Shown: positions 1 to 9,205 of the stretch, in pieces
How positions within the stretch are numbered: the first letter of the stretch is position 1
Layout: each line of letters opens with the position of its first letter
Assembly (NCBI RefSeq): GCF_028598805.1
Contig: NZ_JAQRFI010000004.1
Span: forward strand, 1-64,000
Source of the DNA: Xenorhabdus yunnanensis
GTDB lineage: Bacteria; Pseudomonadota; Gammaproteobacteria; Enterobacterales; Enterobacteriaceae
Length of the DNA stretch: 64,000 bases
Direction: 5' to 3'
Position numbers and translations under genes: made by a program
Notes under the pieces: model-generated
Told to the model about the DNA's origin: nothing
Databases searched by the model: none
What the model saw: only the letters and a program-made list of their open reading frames with translations

Positions 1-1
1 A

Positions 2-187
2 CGGAAACAGCATTTAATGAATGAGGCCAGAGATAGAATCGCGCCATTGCAGGACGCCGCCGATTTAGGTATCGCCACCGACACAGAGAAATCCGTACTC
101 ACCGCATGGCGCAAATACCGTGTCCTACTCAATCGGGTAGATTGCTCGACCGCCCCCGATGTCAAATGGCCGGAACAGCCACAATAA
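2..187 (+). CDS. Phage tail fibre assembly protein, C-terminal part
   Basis: Frame 2 is open from the window edge to a TAA at 185-187, giving 61 residues of a gene that starts upstream of the window. The segment with [11 protein letters not shown], followed by [19 protein letters not shown] and a proline-rich end, is the typical C-terminus of the tail fibre assembly chaperone family (Tfa, Caudo_TAP), which helps fold or attach distal tail fibres of P2-, Mu- and lambda-like phages. The gene sits just before a 3' tRNA-Thr fragment, so it fits as the last structural gene of a prophage or of a phage-tail-like bacteriocin cluster. The family call is from recognition, not a search. Confidence 0.8.
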   Translation, partial: RKQHLMNEARDRIAPLQDAADLGIATDTEKSVLTAWRKYRVLLNRVDCSTAPDVKWPEQPQ

Positions 188-258
188 TGACAGGTGCATA
201 GTGCCCCTGTGACATCCCTGAAGGCTGTCGCTTAGATATCCGCGTCCAGATGCCAGCC

Positions 259-408
259 GATTCGGTGTGGAATGTGGGGCGGAAGTAGTATTTTTGCGTC
301 AACTGGTTTTACATTATTACCCTGCCTTGTCAACCAGATTGGATTTGTTGAATGATCACTTTACGTTAATAGAGTAAACATCGGCAGATTCGGTGTGGAA
401 TGTGAGGC
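259..408 (+). repeat. Pair of 22-bp direct repeats near the attachment site
   Basis: Positions 259-280 and 387-408 carry the same 22-mer starting GATTCGGTGTGGAATGTG with one mismatch (21 of 22 identical), 128 bp apart. They lie between the last phage gene and the tRNA-Thr fragment. Integrase arm-type sites or phage transcription signals are possible explanations; neither is proven by the sequence. Confidence 0.7.
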
Positions 409-556
409 AGGGGGAGAGTGATTTGGGGCTGTGATGGGTGGGACGAATTTGGGACACAAAAGTTTTCTAATGTCTTTCTAACATTTTCAAACTTTTTCAA
501 TGTTGTGATGTGAAAGTGTGATTTTATGCGGTATCTGATTGATTTAAAATTAAAAC

Positions 557-607
<51 letters not shown>

Positions 608-610
608 TAC

Positions 611-657
611 AAAAACCCGTTATTTTCCGTAACCAATCGGTGAAATAGCGGGTTTTT
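611..657 (+). terminator. Hairpin terminator after the tRNA-Thr fragment
   Basis: A 15-bp stem (611-625 with 643-657, one mismatch) has an A-rich 5' arm and ends in GGGTTTTT, the classic form of a Rho-independent terminator. It begins four bases after the CCA, so it is probably the original terminator of the tRNA transcript carried along with the attachment site. The flanking A and T runs could let it act in both directions. Confidence 0.8.
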
Positions 658-901
658 ACTTTTTCTTCCCCTAATCCCTCCAATCTTTCCAAATTGCCAG
701 CTTGTTGGTCTTGCTTGGTATAATCACATATTCGAATTACAACGTTATTTGAACAAAATAGTCATTTGAATAATACCGCTAGCGGTTATTTAACATACTA
801 ATAAATTATGTTATTAAAAATAGACAATTATTGGGTACAGTTATGTCATTTCAATAAAACAAAATTGAGACATGAAGACATTTTTAACTTCACCTTGATA
901 G

Positions 902-942
902 TGTAATCATTTATTTACATGTTGTGTACCATAGATTTGACA
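902..942 (+). promoter_or_regulatory. Tandem TyrR boxes overlapping the tyrP promoter
   Basis: 902-919 reads TGTAAT-N6-TTTACA, one base from the TyrR box consensus TGTAAA-N6-TTTACA. A weaker second box, TGTACC-N6-TTGACA, lies at 925-942, five bases further on. The last six bases of the weak box (937-942) are a perfect -35 hexamer TTGACA, with a poor -10 candidate TAACCT at 960-965 (17-bp spacing). A strong box beside a weak box that overlaps the -35 is the arrangement known from E. coli tyrP, where TyrR represses with tyrosine and activates with phenylalanine. The boxes are seen directly; the regulation is inferred. Confidence 0.75.
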
Positions 943-1012
943 GATATAAATCAATCATTTAACCTGCCAACCTTATAACAATTTTTTTAACATATTCAGA
1001 AATGAGGATCGC

Positions 1013-2218
1013 GTGAAAAATCGCACTATTGGCAGTATTTTTATCGTCGCTGGAACGACGATTGGAGCCGGGATGCTGGCAATGCCATTGGCAACGGCAG
1101 GTGTGGGATTTGGAACTACATTCGCCATGTTAATCGCCCTGTGGGCTTTGATGAGTTATACCGCCCTCTTGCTCGTGGAAGTTTATCAACATAATAAATT
1201 TGATTCCGGATTAGGAACCATTGCGAAACGCTACCTTGGGTTAGGTGGGCAGGTGTTGACTGGCTTCAGTATGCTTTTCCTAATGTATGCGCTAACAACT
1301 GCTTATATTAGTGGTGCAGGAGAGCTGCTGGCGGCTACCCTTTCTTCTTGGTTAGATAAACCTATTTCTGTTTCTGCTGGAATCAGCATTTTTACCATTA
1401 TTGCTGGCGGGGTAGTCTGCATTGGAACCCAATCCGTCGATTTAATTAATCGTCTGCTGTTTACCGCTAAAATAGTTTTTCTGGTGATCGTACTCGGTGT
1501 AATGATGCTTCATGTTGATAAAATCAACTTGATCTCCATGCCTATTGAGCAAGGACTAGTGCTCTCTGCCATCCCAGTGATTTTTACTTCATTCGGATTC
1601 CACGGTAGTGTGCCAAGCATCGTTACCTATATGGGAGGAGATACCAATAAGCTACGAAAAATCTTTGTTATTGGTAGTGCTATTCCACTGTTCGCCTACA
1701 TTCTGTGGCAATTGGTCACCCTCGGAGCTATTTCTTCAAATACATTTGTTGGCATTCTCGCACAACAATCTGGCCTGAATGGGTTATTGCTAGCAGTCAG
1801 AGAAGTTGTCGCCTCTCCAAAAGTAGAGCTTGCCGTTCATCTGTTTGCCGATCTTGCGCTAGCTACCTCATTCCTCGGTGTTGCTTTAGGGCTGTTTGAT
1901 TACCTTGCTGATCTTCTTAAACGCCGCAATAATGCCAAAGGGCGTTTACAAACAGGGTTAATAACTTTTGCTCCACCATTATTCTGTGCATTGTATTACC
2001 CTAATTTTGTTATGGCGTTGACATTTGCGGCAGTTGCTCTGTCCATTCTCGCGCTGTTATTGCCTTGTCTACTGGTTTGGCGTAGCCGTAAAGAAAATCA
2101 GGAAGGTTATCGAGTCAAAGGTGGGAAGCCTGCGTTAGTCTTAATTTTCCTGTGTGGGCTTGCGGTTATCGCCATTCAAGTTGGTATCGTTACAGGCATG
2201 CTGCCACAAATAGGATAA
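1013..2218 (+). CDS. tyrP: Tyrosine-specific proton symporter TyrP
   Basis: This 401-residue inner membrane protein is nearly as long as E. coli TyrP (403) and opens with the same [20 protein letters not shown] segment, where the glycine-rich first helix is characteristic of the hydroxy/aromatic amino acid permease family. About eleven hydrophobic segments can be seen. It imports tyrosine using the proton gradient. Translation starts at a GTG, with GAGG at 1004-1007 as ribosome binding site. The gene stands alone behind two TyrR boxes and converges on menE. The family also contains Mtr and TnaB, but the opening residues and the TyrR boxes favour TyrP. Confidence 0.93.
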   Translation: MKNRTIGSIFIVAGTTIGAGMLAMPLATAGVGFGTTFAMLIALWALMSYTALLLVEVYQHNKFDSGLGTIAKRYLGLGGQVLTGFSMLFLMYALTTAYISGAGELLAATLSSWLDKPISVSAGISIFTIIAGGVVCIGTQSVDLINRLLFTAKIVFLVIVLGVMMLHVDKINLISMPIEQGLVLSAIPVIFTSFGFHGSVPSIVTYMGGDTNKLRKIFVIGSAIPLFAYILWQLVTLGAISSNTFVGILAQQSGLNGLLLAVREVVASPKVELAVHLFADLALATSFLGVALGLFDYLADLLKRRNNAKGRLQTGLITFAPPLFCALYYPNFVMALTFAAVALSILALLLPCLLVWRSRKENQEGYRVKGGKPALVLIFLCGLAVIAIQVGIVTGMLPQIG

Positions 2219-2231
2219 TTTCCCTGCCTGA

Positions 2232-2261
2232 ACTATCTGCATCAATTTTGATGCGGATAGT
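2232..2261. terminator. Hairpin between convergent tyrP and menE
   Basis: A 13-bp stem (2232-2244 with 2249-2261, one mismatch) with a four-base loop lies 13 bases after the tyrP stop. No U-tract follows on either strand, so it may be a processing or stability hairpin rather than a strict Rho-independent terminator. Confidence 0.5.
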
Positions 2262-2315
2262 GGCTAATGAATAACGAAATTGATGAAACATCTAGATTCA
2301 TAGACATAAATAGCG

Positions 2316-3722
2316 TTATTTTTCACAAATCTCACTATATTCCTCTATTACCCACTGTTTAACGAGTTGACGAGAGACTTTTATTCCGCCATTTTTCAGT
2401 TGTGAAGGTAATAAATAACAGGTAACAGGTCGCTGGAAAGCAGCGATTTTATCCGAAATCCAATCAATAATTGTTTCTGTCAACTCAGGATATTGAGTTT
2501 CAATCACAGCTACTGGTCGATGACCAAATTCAACATCAGAAATGGGAACCACAAAACTCTGTTCAATTTGAGGATGCTGGTTAATAACCCGCTCGATATC
2601 TTCTGGCTGGATACCCTCCCCACCACTGAAAAATTGGTTGTCGAGACGCCCTAAGATCCGTAACTCTCCTTGTTCAAATATTCCCCGATCCCGAGTCGAA
2701 AACCATCCCTCATTATCTATCAATGGGTTCAATTCTCCATTAAACCAATAGCCGCTCGCAATACTGTCTGCGCGTATCTGAATTTCTTCATCCACTAAGC
2801 GAACGGATTTGCCTGGAAGCGGATGCCCTACACCAGGCAATCCATCAGCCCGCTTTGCGCAAACAGTTGATGCCATTTCTGTCAACCCATAACCACACCA
2901 ACAGCGAATACCCAATTCTTCAGCTCGTACCACCAGTGATGTCGGTATCATAGTGCCTCCCAACAGTACTTCTTTTAACATCAATGGATATTCATGTGAT
3001 TGTTCCAACAAACGCCAAAGTTGAGTAGGTACAAGAGATGCATGAGTACAACCAGATAATGCAAGATTCAGTGGATGCAAATCCCGCAGTATCAATGTTG
3101 CTCCTGTTTGCAACCAGCGCCAAAGGATGCCTTGGCCTGAAACATGAAACAGCGGTAATGAAAGCAACCAACTATCATCTGATTGAAAATCCATGCAGGA
3201 AAGAATGCCTTGCGCACTGGCAAGATGAGCGCCAATGGAATGTACCGCAGCCTTAGGCAGCCCAGAAGAGCCCGAAGTCAGGATCATGCTGGCAGGACGT
3301 TCGCTTTCCCACAATACCCACCGTTCATGCTCTGCTGGAAATTTTTGTTGCCAGTTAAGTTCTTTAACTTGAATAACCGGCGAAGGTGAATCCGTAAAAT
3401 CCACCCCATAATCAATATTGAGATGAGGCAACAACTCAGCCAACAGGGAGTCAGGCAACTGAGGATTAAGAGGCAATGCTCTTGCACCACACCGTAAGAC
3501 AGCAAGATAACACAGCAGAAGTTCCGCACTATTTTTACCCCTAAGAAGCACACCGCTACTTTCTACGACTCCCTGTTGATGGAAATGGCGGGCAATGGCA
3601 TTGATTCTTCGTGTTAATTGATACCAATCTAATTGCTCATCATATAATTGAACAGCCTGTTTTTTAGGCAAAGCCGAGGCCCAATGCTCCCACGGCCACT
3701 GCGCCCACTCTGTCACTGGCAT
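2316..3722 (-). CDS. menE: o-Succinylbenzoate-CoA ligase MenE
   Basis: MenE activates o-succinylbenzoate with ATP and CoA, the step between MenC and MenB in menaquinone synthesis, and acts in the cytosol. The 468-residue protein is an adenylate-forming (ANL) enzyme: the phosphate loop TSGSSGLPK is at about residues 149-157, the [10 protein letters not shown] adenine-pocket segment lies near the middle, and the hinge region [20 protein letters not shown] precedes the small C-terminal domain. The start overlaps the 3' end of menC by 10 bases, so the two are translationally coupled. It is the last gene of the men cluster and reads towards tyrP. Confidence 0.93.
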   Translation of the reverse strand: MPVTEWAQWPWEHWASALPKKQAVQLYDEQLDWYQLTRRINAIARHFHQQGVVESSGVLLRGKNSAELLLCYLAVLRCGARALPLNPQLPDSLLAELLPHLNIDYGVDFTDSPSPVIQVKELNWQQKFPAEHERWVLWESERPASMILTSGSSGLPKAAVHSIGAHLASAQGILSCMDFQSDDSWLLSLPLFHVSGQGILWRWLQTGATLILRDLHPLNLALSGCTHASLVPTQLWRLLEQSHEYPLMLKEVLLGGTMIPTSLVVRAEELGIRCWCGYGLTEMASTVCAKRADGLPGVGHPLPGKSVRLVDEEIQIRADSIASGYWFNGELNPLIDNEGWFSTRDRGIFEQGELRILGRLDNQFFSGGEGIQPEDIERVINQHPQIEQSFVVPISDVEFGHRPVAVIETQYPELTETIIDWISDKIAAFQRPVTCYLLPSQLKNGGIKVSRQLVKQWVIEEYSEICEK

Positions 3723-4717
3723 TCACAACTCCACACCGTTGCCAGCCTATCAAAAGTGCGATCAAAAGTGACACACTGAATATCACTATCTGGCCAACAA
3801 CGGATGAGTTGTGACTGTATAAGATGCAGAGTATCCAAGCCCGGGAGTGTATCCGGTGTGAACCATTGAGCGAGACGAGCTAATTGTGTCAACCCAAAGC
3901 TACTTTCAATACTGGAGCTAATCACTGCCTCCAATCCTAATTGATGTGCCTGAATAATTAACTGACGGCAATGGTCAATACTGCCTACCAATGTTGGTTT
4001 AATGATGATGGCAGAAACCCCCTTTTGTGCTTCCACCTTAAAATCGGCTTCACGTACACTTTCATCCCATGCAATGGCGATACCTGTCTCACGAGCAAAT
4101 GCCAGAGATTCTTCTCGGGTTTTGCAGGGTTCTTCGATAAAGGCGATTCTCTGCCGAAAATCTGGATTGACATATTTGACGAAACCCTCTGCTTTTGTGC
4201 GTGTCCAACTACGATTGGCATCTAATCGTAGTTGGAGATCAGGCACTGCTTCAAGCATAACATTCACTACCATGCCATCTCGTACAGCCTCATACAGCCC
4301 AACCTTCACTTTTGCAATCTTCTGTCCGGCCATATTTCCTAAACGCAGAATCACATCATCGGGATCACCCGTGCATAATGGCGCCTTGCGATAATTGACC
4401 GTTTCAGGCAGCTTTCCCTGTAATTCAGCCAATGCACAGCTTATACCAAACGCAACGGAAGGAAGATCACTTTCTTCTGGCGGCGTGTTGCGCCAAGGTT
4501 GTTGTAACCATTGCTGCAACCATTCCACAACCGAAATCTTAGCTTGCTCAAGCGTTTCATGGCTGAATTCCGGTAATGGGGAAATTTCTCCCCAGCCATC
4601 CCATTCATCTTCCTGCAAATGAACCAAAAAACCATCACGGGTTTTCAGACGCTGATAACGCAGAATAACACCGGCCTCCATTGGCAGGCTGAATTGGTAT
4701 AAAGTCGCTTTACGCAT
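3713..4717 (-). CDS. menC: o-Succinylbenzoate synthase MenC
   Basis: MenC dehydrates SHCHC to o-succinylbenzoate in menaquinone synthesis. The 334-residue protein belongs to the enolase superfamily. The expected catalytic set is in place: the KxK pair at 136/138 in KVKVG, the metal ligands D166 (RLDANRSW), E195 (IEEPC) and D218 (AWDES), and the second catalytic lysine K240 (IIIKPTLVG), each five residues later than in E. coli. Its start codon shares one base with the menB stop codon, and its end overlaps menE. Nothing suggests loss of function. Confidence 0.95.
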   Translation of the reverse strand: MRKATLYQFSLPMEAGVILRYQRLKTRDGFLVHLQEDEWDGWGEISPLPEFSHETLEQAKISVVEWLQQWLQQPWRNTPPEESDLPSVAFGISCALAELQGKLPETVNYRKAPLCTGDPDDVILRLGNMAGQKIAKVKVGLYEAVRDGMVVNVMLEAVPDLQLRLDANRSWTRTKAEGFVKYVNPDFRQRIAFIEEPCKTREESLAFARETGIAIAWDESVREADFKVEAQKGVSAIIIKPTLVGSIDHCRQLIIQAHQLGLEAVISSSIESSFGLTQLARLAQWFTPDTLPGLDTLHLIQSQLIRCWPDSDIQCVTFDRTFDRLATVWSCECQ

Positions 4718-5574
4718 TACGGATTACGCTTGAATTTACTGAAATCAGGATGGCGTTTTTCGTTGAACGCATTACGCCCTTCCTGCCCTTCTTCGGTCAT
4801 GTAGAACAACATAGTGGCATTCCCCGCCAACTCCTGCAAACCAGCCTGACCATCACAATCGGCGTTTAATGCCGCTTTCAGACAACGCAATGCCATTGGG
4901 CTGTTTTCCAGCATTTCACGACACCAGCGCACAGTTTCTTTTTCCAATTCGGCATAAGGTACAACTGTGTTAACCAGTCCCATATCCAATGCTTCTTCAG
5001 CACTGTATTGGCGACATAGGAACCAGATTTCACGCGCTTTTTTCTGTCCGACGATCCGCGCCATATATGATGCTCCCCAACCGCCATCAAAGGAGCCAAC
5101 TTTAGGGCCTGTCTGACCGAAAATGGCGTTATCTGCTGCGATAGTCAAATCACACATTAAATGCAAGACGTGCCCACCACCAATTGCATATCCTGCAACC
5201 ATGGCAACCACGGGTTTTGGACAGGTACGAATCTGTCGCTGAAAATCCAATACATTCAGATGATGTACTCCACTGTCATCTTTATAACCACCATAATTAC
5301 CACGGATTTTTTGGTCGCCACCCGCACAAAAAGCCTTTTCCCCCATTCCCGTCAGAATAATTGCACCAATGGCCTCGTCATAACGGGCATCTGCCAACGC
5401 CTGAATCATCTCTTTGACAGTCAGAGGACGGAACGCATTGCGCACCTGTGGGCGATTAATCGTAATTTTGGCCATACCATCTGCGGATTTATGGTAGAGA
5501 ATATCTTCAAACCCTTGAGAACAATTTTGCCATTCAATAGGGGCATACAATTTGTCTTCGCTTGGGTAACGCAT
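4717..5574 (-). CDS. menB: 1,4-Dihydroxy-2-naphthoyl-CoA synthase MenB
   Basis: MenB closes the second ring of menaquinone by an intramolecular Claisen condensation of o-succinylbenzoyl-CoA. The 285-residue protein is the same length as in E. coli and nearly identical over long stretches. It has the crotonase fold with the oxyanion-hole segments [10 protein letters not shown] and [10 protein letters not shown] and the family-specific [10 protein letters not shown] loop. The final residues KFKRNP are also conserved, so the gene is complete. It lies between menH (12-base gap) and menC (one-base overlap). Confidence 0.96.
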   Translation of the reverse strand: MRYPSEDKLYAPIEWQNCSQGFEDILYHKSADGMAKITINRPQVRNAFRPLTVKEMIQALADARYDEAIGAIILTGMGEKAFCAGGDQKIRGNYGGYKDDSGVHHLNVLDFQRQIRTCPKPVVAMVAGYAIGGGHVLHLMCDLTIAADNAIFGQTGPKVGSFDGGWGASYMARIVGQKKAREIWFLCRQYSAEEALDMGLVNTVVPYAELEKETVRWCREMLENSPMALRCLKAALNADCDGQAGLQELAGNATMLFYMTEEGQEGRNAFNEKRHPDFSKFKRNP

Positions 5575-5586
5575 TACTGTATTTCC

Positions 5587-6357
5587 TTAACCAAAAAGTG
5601 ATAAAAAATGGTTCACTGCGCTAGAAAAAGCCGCAGGATTGCCATAATGAGCATTATGTCCAACCCGGGGGATGGTTTTTAATGGCAGTGTATATTGCCG
5701 CGCTATGTTTTGGAATTTACGATCATTTTCCCCACATAAGTAGGAGAAAGGAATGGTTATTTGCTGCAAATCAGGAACCAGCCAAGGTTGTCGTCCTAAC
5801 GAGGTATTTTCCAGCATATCAGCAATGCTGTTTCCCCTGTTTTGACTGCGCAGGTAAATAAATTGAACACGCTGCGCTGCCGTTAAATCAGCAAATACTT
5901 GCTGTTGATACCAATCAGCCAAGACTGACGTTATTGGTTCTTGACGAAAGCGTTGCGCCCAACGCCGATCATGCTGCAATCTCGCATCACGCTCCTGCCG
6001 GGAAAACAATCCGGGGTTTCCCCCTTCCACCAGCAATCCTCGCAAGCCATCATATTCACCATGAATCGCATGGTACATAGCAATTCGTCCTCCCAGTGAG
6101 TAGCCTATCAAACAATAATCATTGATTTGATACTCGGATAAAGTTGCACTCAGCAACTCGCTCATTTCAGCAAAGCCACTTGTCAGCGCAACATCGGCAG
6201 AATTACCGTGCCCTGGTAAATCAATCACCAATGAAGGATATTGATCACAAACACCCACCGTAGGAGACCAATCGTCCCCCTTTCCCAATAGTCCATGTAA
6301 CCAAACTAACCATGTCCCTTGATTATGCGAATGAAACATTTGGCACTTTAATTTCAC
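5587..6357 (-). CDS. menH: SHCHC synthase MenH
   Basis: MenH eliminates pyruvate from SEPHCHC, the MenD product, to give SHCHC. The 256-residue protein is an alpha/beta hydrolase: the oxyanion segment HGLLG is near residue 21, the nucleophile is S87 in GYSLGG, an Asp lies in CGENDRKF, and the catalytic His is about H234 in GHNAHYGNP. It overlaps the 3' end of menD by four bases (ATGA), so its translation is probably coupled to MenD. The order menD-menH-menB-menC-menE matches E. coli. Confidence 0.93.
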   Translation of the reverse strand: MKLKCQMFHSHNQGTWLVWLHGLLGKGDDWSPTVGVCDQYPSLVIDLPGHGNSADVALTSGFAEMSELLSATLSEYQINDYCLIGYSLGGRIAMYHAIHGEYDGLRGLLVEGGNPGLFSRQERDARLQHDRRWAQRFRQEPITSVLADWYQQQVFADLTAAQRVQFIYLRSQNRGNSIADMLENTSLGRQPWLVPDLQQITIPFSYLCGENDRKFQNIARQYTLPLKTIPRVGHNAHYGNPAAFSSAVNHFLSLFG

Positions 6358-8027
6358 AGATCAGCCACCTGTTTCAGTAGCTCTTGCAGGCATATGGCTC
6401 CTTCACTGCCCGAAACTTTTAACTCAATCAATGTAGTCTCTTTACGCTCCCATGCTTGTTGGGCACACTGTTTTAATTCCGACCAATTTTGTGGTGCAGC
6501 ATAGTGCAAACCGAACATAGCTGCGGCATGATCAAAATTGACATCTTGCGGCATACAATAAAAACGCTGGCGTTCTTCCTGCGGCGTTGGTAACAAAGAA
6601 AAAATCTGCCCACCATTATTATTCACTATGATCAATAGCATGGAATTAGAAAGATGACGTAATAAAGCCAGACTATTTAGATCATAGAGGGCAGAAATAT
6701 CGCCTACAATCGCCAGTGTTGGTTTATCTGTTGACCGTTGTGCACCTACTGCGGTTGAGATCAATCCATCAATTCCGCTGGCGCCTCGGTTGCTGTAAAC
6801 CGGATAGCCCGCTGGAAGCTGCCCTAAAGCATCAATCAAACGTACAATCAAGCTATTGCCGATAAATAATTGCCCCTCTTCTGATAACAATTGAGGCAGT
6901 TGATGCGCAACTGCGGCTTCGCTGAATTCTCCTGCCAACTTTGTTTCAACGCATTTAGATGCGCTTCTTGACCATGTATTCAATTCATCTGCCCAAGACA
7001 CGCACAAATATGCAGGATGTTCCCGTAGCCAATCAGCTACACTGCAAGTGAATTTGCGGCCTCTGTGGTTGGCTGGATCAAGCCTGCCTGCAATGGGATC
7101 AACAACCCAATACTGCTCAGGCTGGCATTTGGCCTGCCATTGCAACAATCGTTTTCCTGTCAGACTGGCACCAAACTGAATCACCAATTGCCCTTGTGCC
7201 AAAATCTTTTGGGCACGAGGATGATTCAGCCATAAATCGGCATGTGGCAAAGGCTGCCCTGTTTGAGACAACACATCACCAATTAGCGGCCAGCCTATAT
7301 CTTTAGCCCATTGAGCGACAAATTTTCCTTCTTCAGCGCTCATTCTTCCTGCCAATACAATTCCCTGTTTTTTCTGCCAGATATCCCAATCTGTTGCCTT
7401 GATCGTAGTATGCATTTCTGGCTGAACCAACCACGGTTCATCCCCTTGCCACCACTCTCCCAAAGTTTGTAGCCAATCTTGATGTGCTGTCATCTCATTG
7501 CCATACAAAGGCTCAGCAAACGGGCAATTAATATGCAAAGCGCCTTGTTTCAGGTTTGACATTCCAGTATCTATGGAAGAAACCAACCAACTGGCAGGAA
7601 TATCTTTGGTCGGACGTGGCAATGCTAAGGTTTGTGTGGGATGAGAAGCAAAAATACCTATCTGGCGAATAGCTTGATTCGCGCCACAATCGATTAATTC
7701 AGGTGGTCTATCAGCAGTGAGAAATACCAACCGCTCTCCCGTCAATCCTGCTTCAATCAAGGAAGGATACAAATTGGCGACCGCCGTTCCAGATGTCACA
7801 ATAACCGCAACTGGCTCTTTTCCCGCTTTTGCCAGCCCCAACGCCAAATGCCCCAAGCCACGCTCATCAAAATGGGTATGACAGATCAACTTATGGTTTT
7901 CTGCGGCAGCCAATGTCAATGGTGTCGAACGAGAGCCGGGAGCAATACAGACATGGCGCAATCCGTGGCGGGTCAATGCTTCCAATAAAAGTTCCGCCCA
8001 ACGGCGATTAAATGCACTGTTTGACAT
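6354..8027 (-). CDS. menD: SEPHCHC synthase MenD
   Basis: MenD is the thiamine-diphosphate enzyme that adds the succinic semialdehyde unit from 2-oxoglutarate to isochorismate, the first committed step of menaquinone synthesis. The 557-residue protein has the N-terminal pyrimidine domain ([13 protein letters not shown], then a [11 protein letters not shown] segment), a central domain and a C-terminal diphosphate domain with [10 protein letters not shown] followed by NNNGGQIF, which bind the cofactor and Mg2+. It is the first gene of this men cluster. In many enterobacteria menF, which makes its substrate isochorismate, lies directly upstream; here a fimbrial operon does. Confidence 0.95.
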   Translation of the reverse strand: MSNSAFNRRWAELLLEALTRHGLRHVCIAPGSRSTPLTLAAAENHKLICHTHFDERGLGHLALGLAKAGKEPVAVIVTSGTAVANLYPSLIEAGLTGERLVFLTADRPPELIDCGANQAIRQIGIFASHPTQTLALPRPTKDIPASWLVSSIDTGMSNLKQGALHINCPFAEPLYGNEMTAHQDWLQTLGEWWQGDEPWLVQPEMHTTIKATDWDIWQKKQGIVLAGRMSAEEGKFVAQWAKDIGWPLIGDVLSQTGQPLPHADLWLNHPRAQKILAQGQLVIQFGASLTGKRLLQWQAKCQPEQYWVVDPIAGRLDPANHRGRKFTCSVADWLREHPAYLCVSWADELNTWSRSASKCVETKLAGEFSEAAVAHQLPQLLSEEGQLFIGNSLIVRLIDALGQLPAGYPVYSNRGASGIDGLISTAVGAQRSTDKPTLAIVGDISALYDLNSLALLRHLSNSMLLIIVNNNGGQIFSLLPTPQEERQRFYCMPQDVNFDHAAAMFGLHYAAPQNWSELKQCAQQAWERKETTLIELKVSGSEGAICLQELLKQVADL

Positions 8028-8077
8028 AGAATGCTCAACAACTTCTTTTCAAAAAATGATGCCAAAGAATAGGAGAT

Positions 8078-8083
8078 ATTATA
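8078..8083 (-). promoter_or_regulatory. menD: Candidate -10 box for the men operon
   Basis: On the minus strand a perfect TATAAT lies 51 bases upstream of the menD start. No good -35 hexamer is found at 16-18 bp, so the promoter may need an activator or the match may be chance in AT-rich DNA. Confidence 0.3.
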
Positions 8084-8249
8084 TAAGGCATCCTTTATCT
8101 TAATGCCCGTAAAAACGATTTCTTTATCTTAGTTCAAGGAATTGTTATTTAATTGGCGATATTTTCGCTATAAGAAACAAATGTAAAGCTAATTGATAAT
8201 AAAATTTGGGCAGAATTTTACATAAAGGTTGGATATAAATAAGATAGAA

Positions 8250-8278
8250 ACCAGCCACAAAAAGAGATCATGGCTGGT
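8250..8278 (-). terminator. Candidate terminator of the fimbrial operon
   Basis: Downstream of the adhesin gene on the minus strand, ACCAGCCA pairs with TGGCTGGT (8 bp, no mismatch) across a 13-base loop, followed by TTTC and more T-rich sequence. The weak T-run makes it a moderate Rho-independent terminator between the fimbrial and men operons. Confidence 0.5.
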
Positions 8279-8308
8279 CATAGGATTGGATGTGTTTAAA
8301 GCAAGGAA

Positions 8309-9193
8309 TTAAGGATAAATAATATCCAAAGTTGTGGTTGCATTCGCTTTGCCAGCAGTAATTCGAGTTCCTGTTTGTATATAACGAGCTTTTAAAGAAA
8401 CAGAGTGAGTTCCGTCTGTAGTGTTGCCCAGTTTAACTGGTGAATTAAATTGGATGGGATGGTCGTGGTATAAAACCTGAAGACCAATTCCACTCGCTGA
8501 ATTCCTGTCTTGATCCAGATCCAATACATCGCTAAGGCCGCTTAGCGTACCTGTACCAAACGCTAACTCAAGGGGAGTATTGGTATTACAGCTCAATTCA
8601 ATAGCGAATTCCTTTTCTCCCGCAGTGCTATTAACCCCAGAGAACTCAGTGCTTCCTATTTTTCCCATTGGAACAAGAATGTCCCTTCTTTGCAGAGAAC
8701 AACTAGGAGTGATAAAACTTATGCTGCTGAGGTGATAAGAATATATGGCTGTTCCTTCCAGATACGCGGTAAGCGTACCAGACTTTATTACACCTGAGCC
8801 TGTTTGATTTTCTGTTTTCACAAACTCGATTTTAGCTTCATGCTCTTGGGGATTAACCCGTATTCCGATACCCGATACCCCAGAGTCATAAAGGTCTTGA
8901 CTACCGTTTGCCGTGATAAGGGGATATCCTGAAAACTTCCACTCTATCTTTGCCGATGCATCACAATAGATTTTATTCAGCTCCATGGGTTTGACTGGAT
9001 AGGAATCAATGATTCCACCAATATGAATCTCCCGACTTACCGGAAAAATGCCTGAATTGATGGAAAAATTTTGTGCGATATATTTAGGCCCAAAATGGCA
9101 GGACTCTGTGTGACCACAAATACTGGCAAACAATCCAATCAACGCACTGCTGGCCGCCAGTAATAATCGATATTTCTTATAGACAATAAACAT
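8309..9193 (-). CDS. Fimbrial tip adhesin / minor pilin
   Basis: This is the last gene of the fimbrial operon, 294 residues. A signal peptide (hydrophobic stretch about residues 9-27) is followed by a domain with no family I can name, then a pilin domain from about residue 168 (two Cys, in PSCSLQRR and ELSCNTNT) that ends in the beta-strand motif TLDIIYP with a penultimate tyrosine. This two-domain layout, about twice pilin length, is that of FimH/MrpH-like tip adhesins. An AGG ribosome binding site lies five bases before the ATG. The receptor cannot be told from sequence. Confidence 0.75.
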   Translation of the reverse strand: MFIVYKKYRLLLAASSALIGLFASICGHTESCHFGPKYIAQNFSINSGIFPVSREIHIGGIIDSYPVKPMELNKIYCDASAKIEWKFSGYPLITANGSQDLYDSGVSGIGIRVNPQEHEAKIEFVKTENQTGSGVIKSGTLTAYLEGTAIYSYHLSSISFITPSCSLQRRDILVPMGKIGSTEFSGVNSTAGEKEFAIELSCNTNTPLELAFGTGTLSGLSDVLDLDQDRNSASGIGLQVLYHDHPIQFNSPVKLGNTTDGTHSVSLKARYIQTGTRITAGKANATTTLDIIYP

Positions 9194-9205
9194 ATGAACC
9201 TGATC

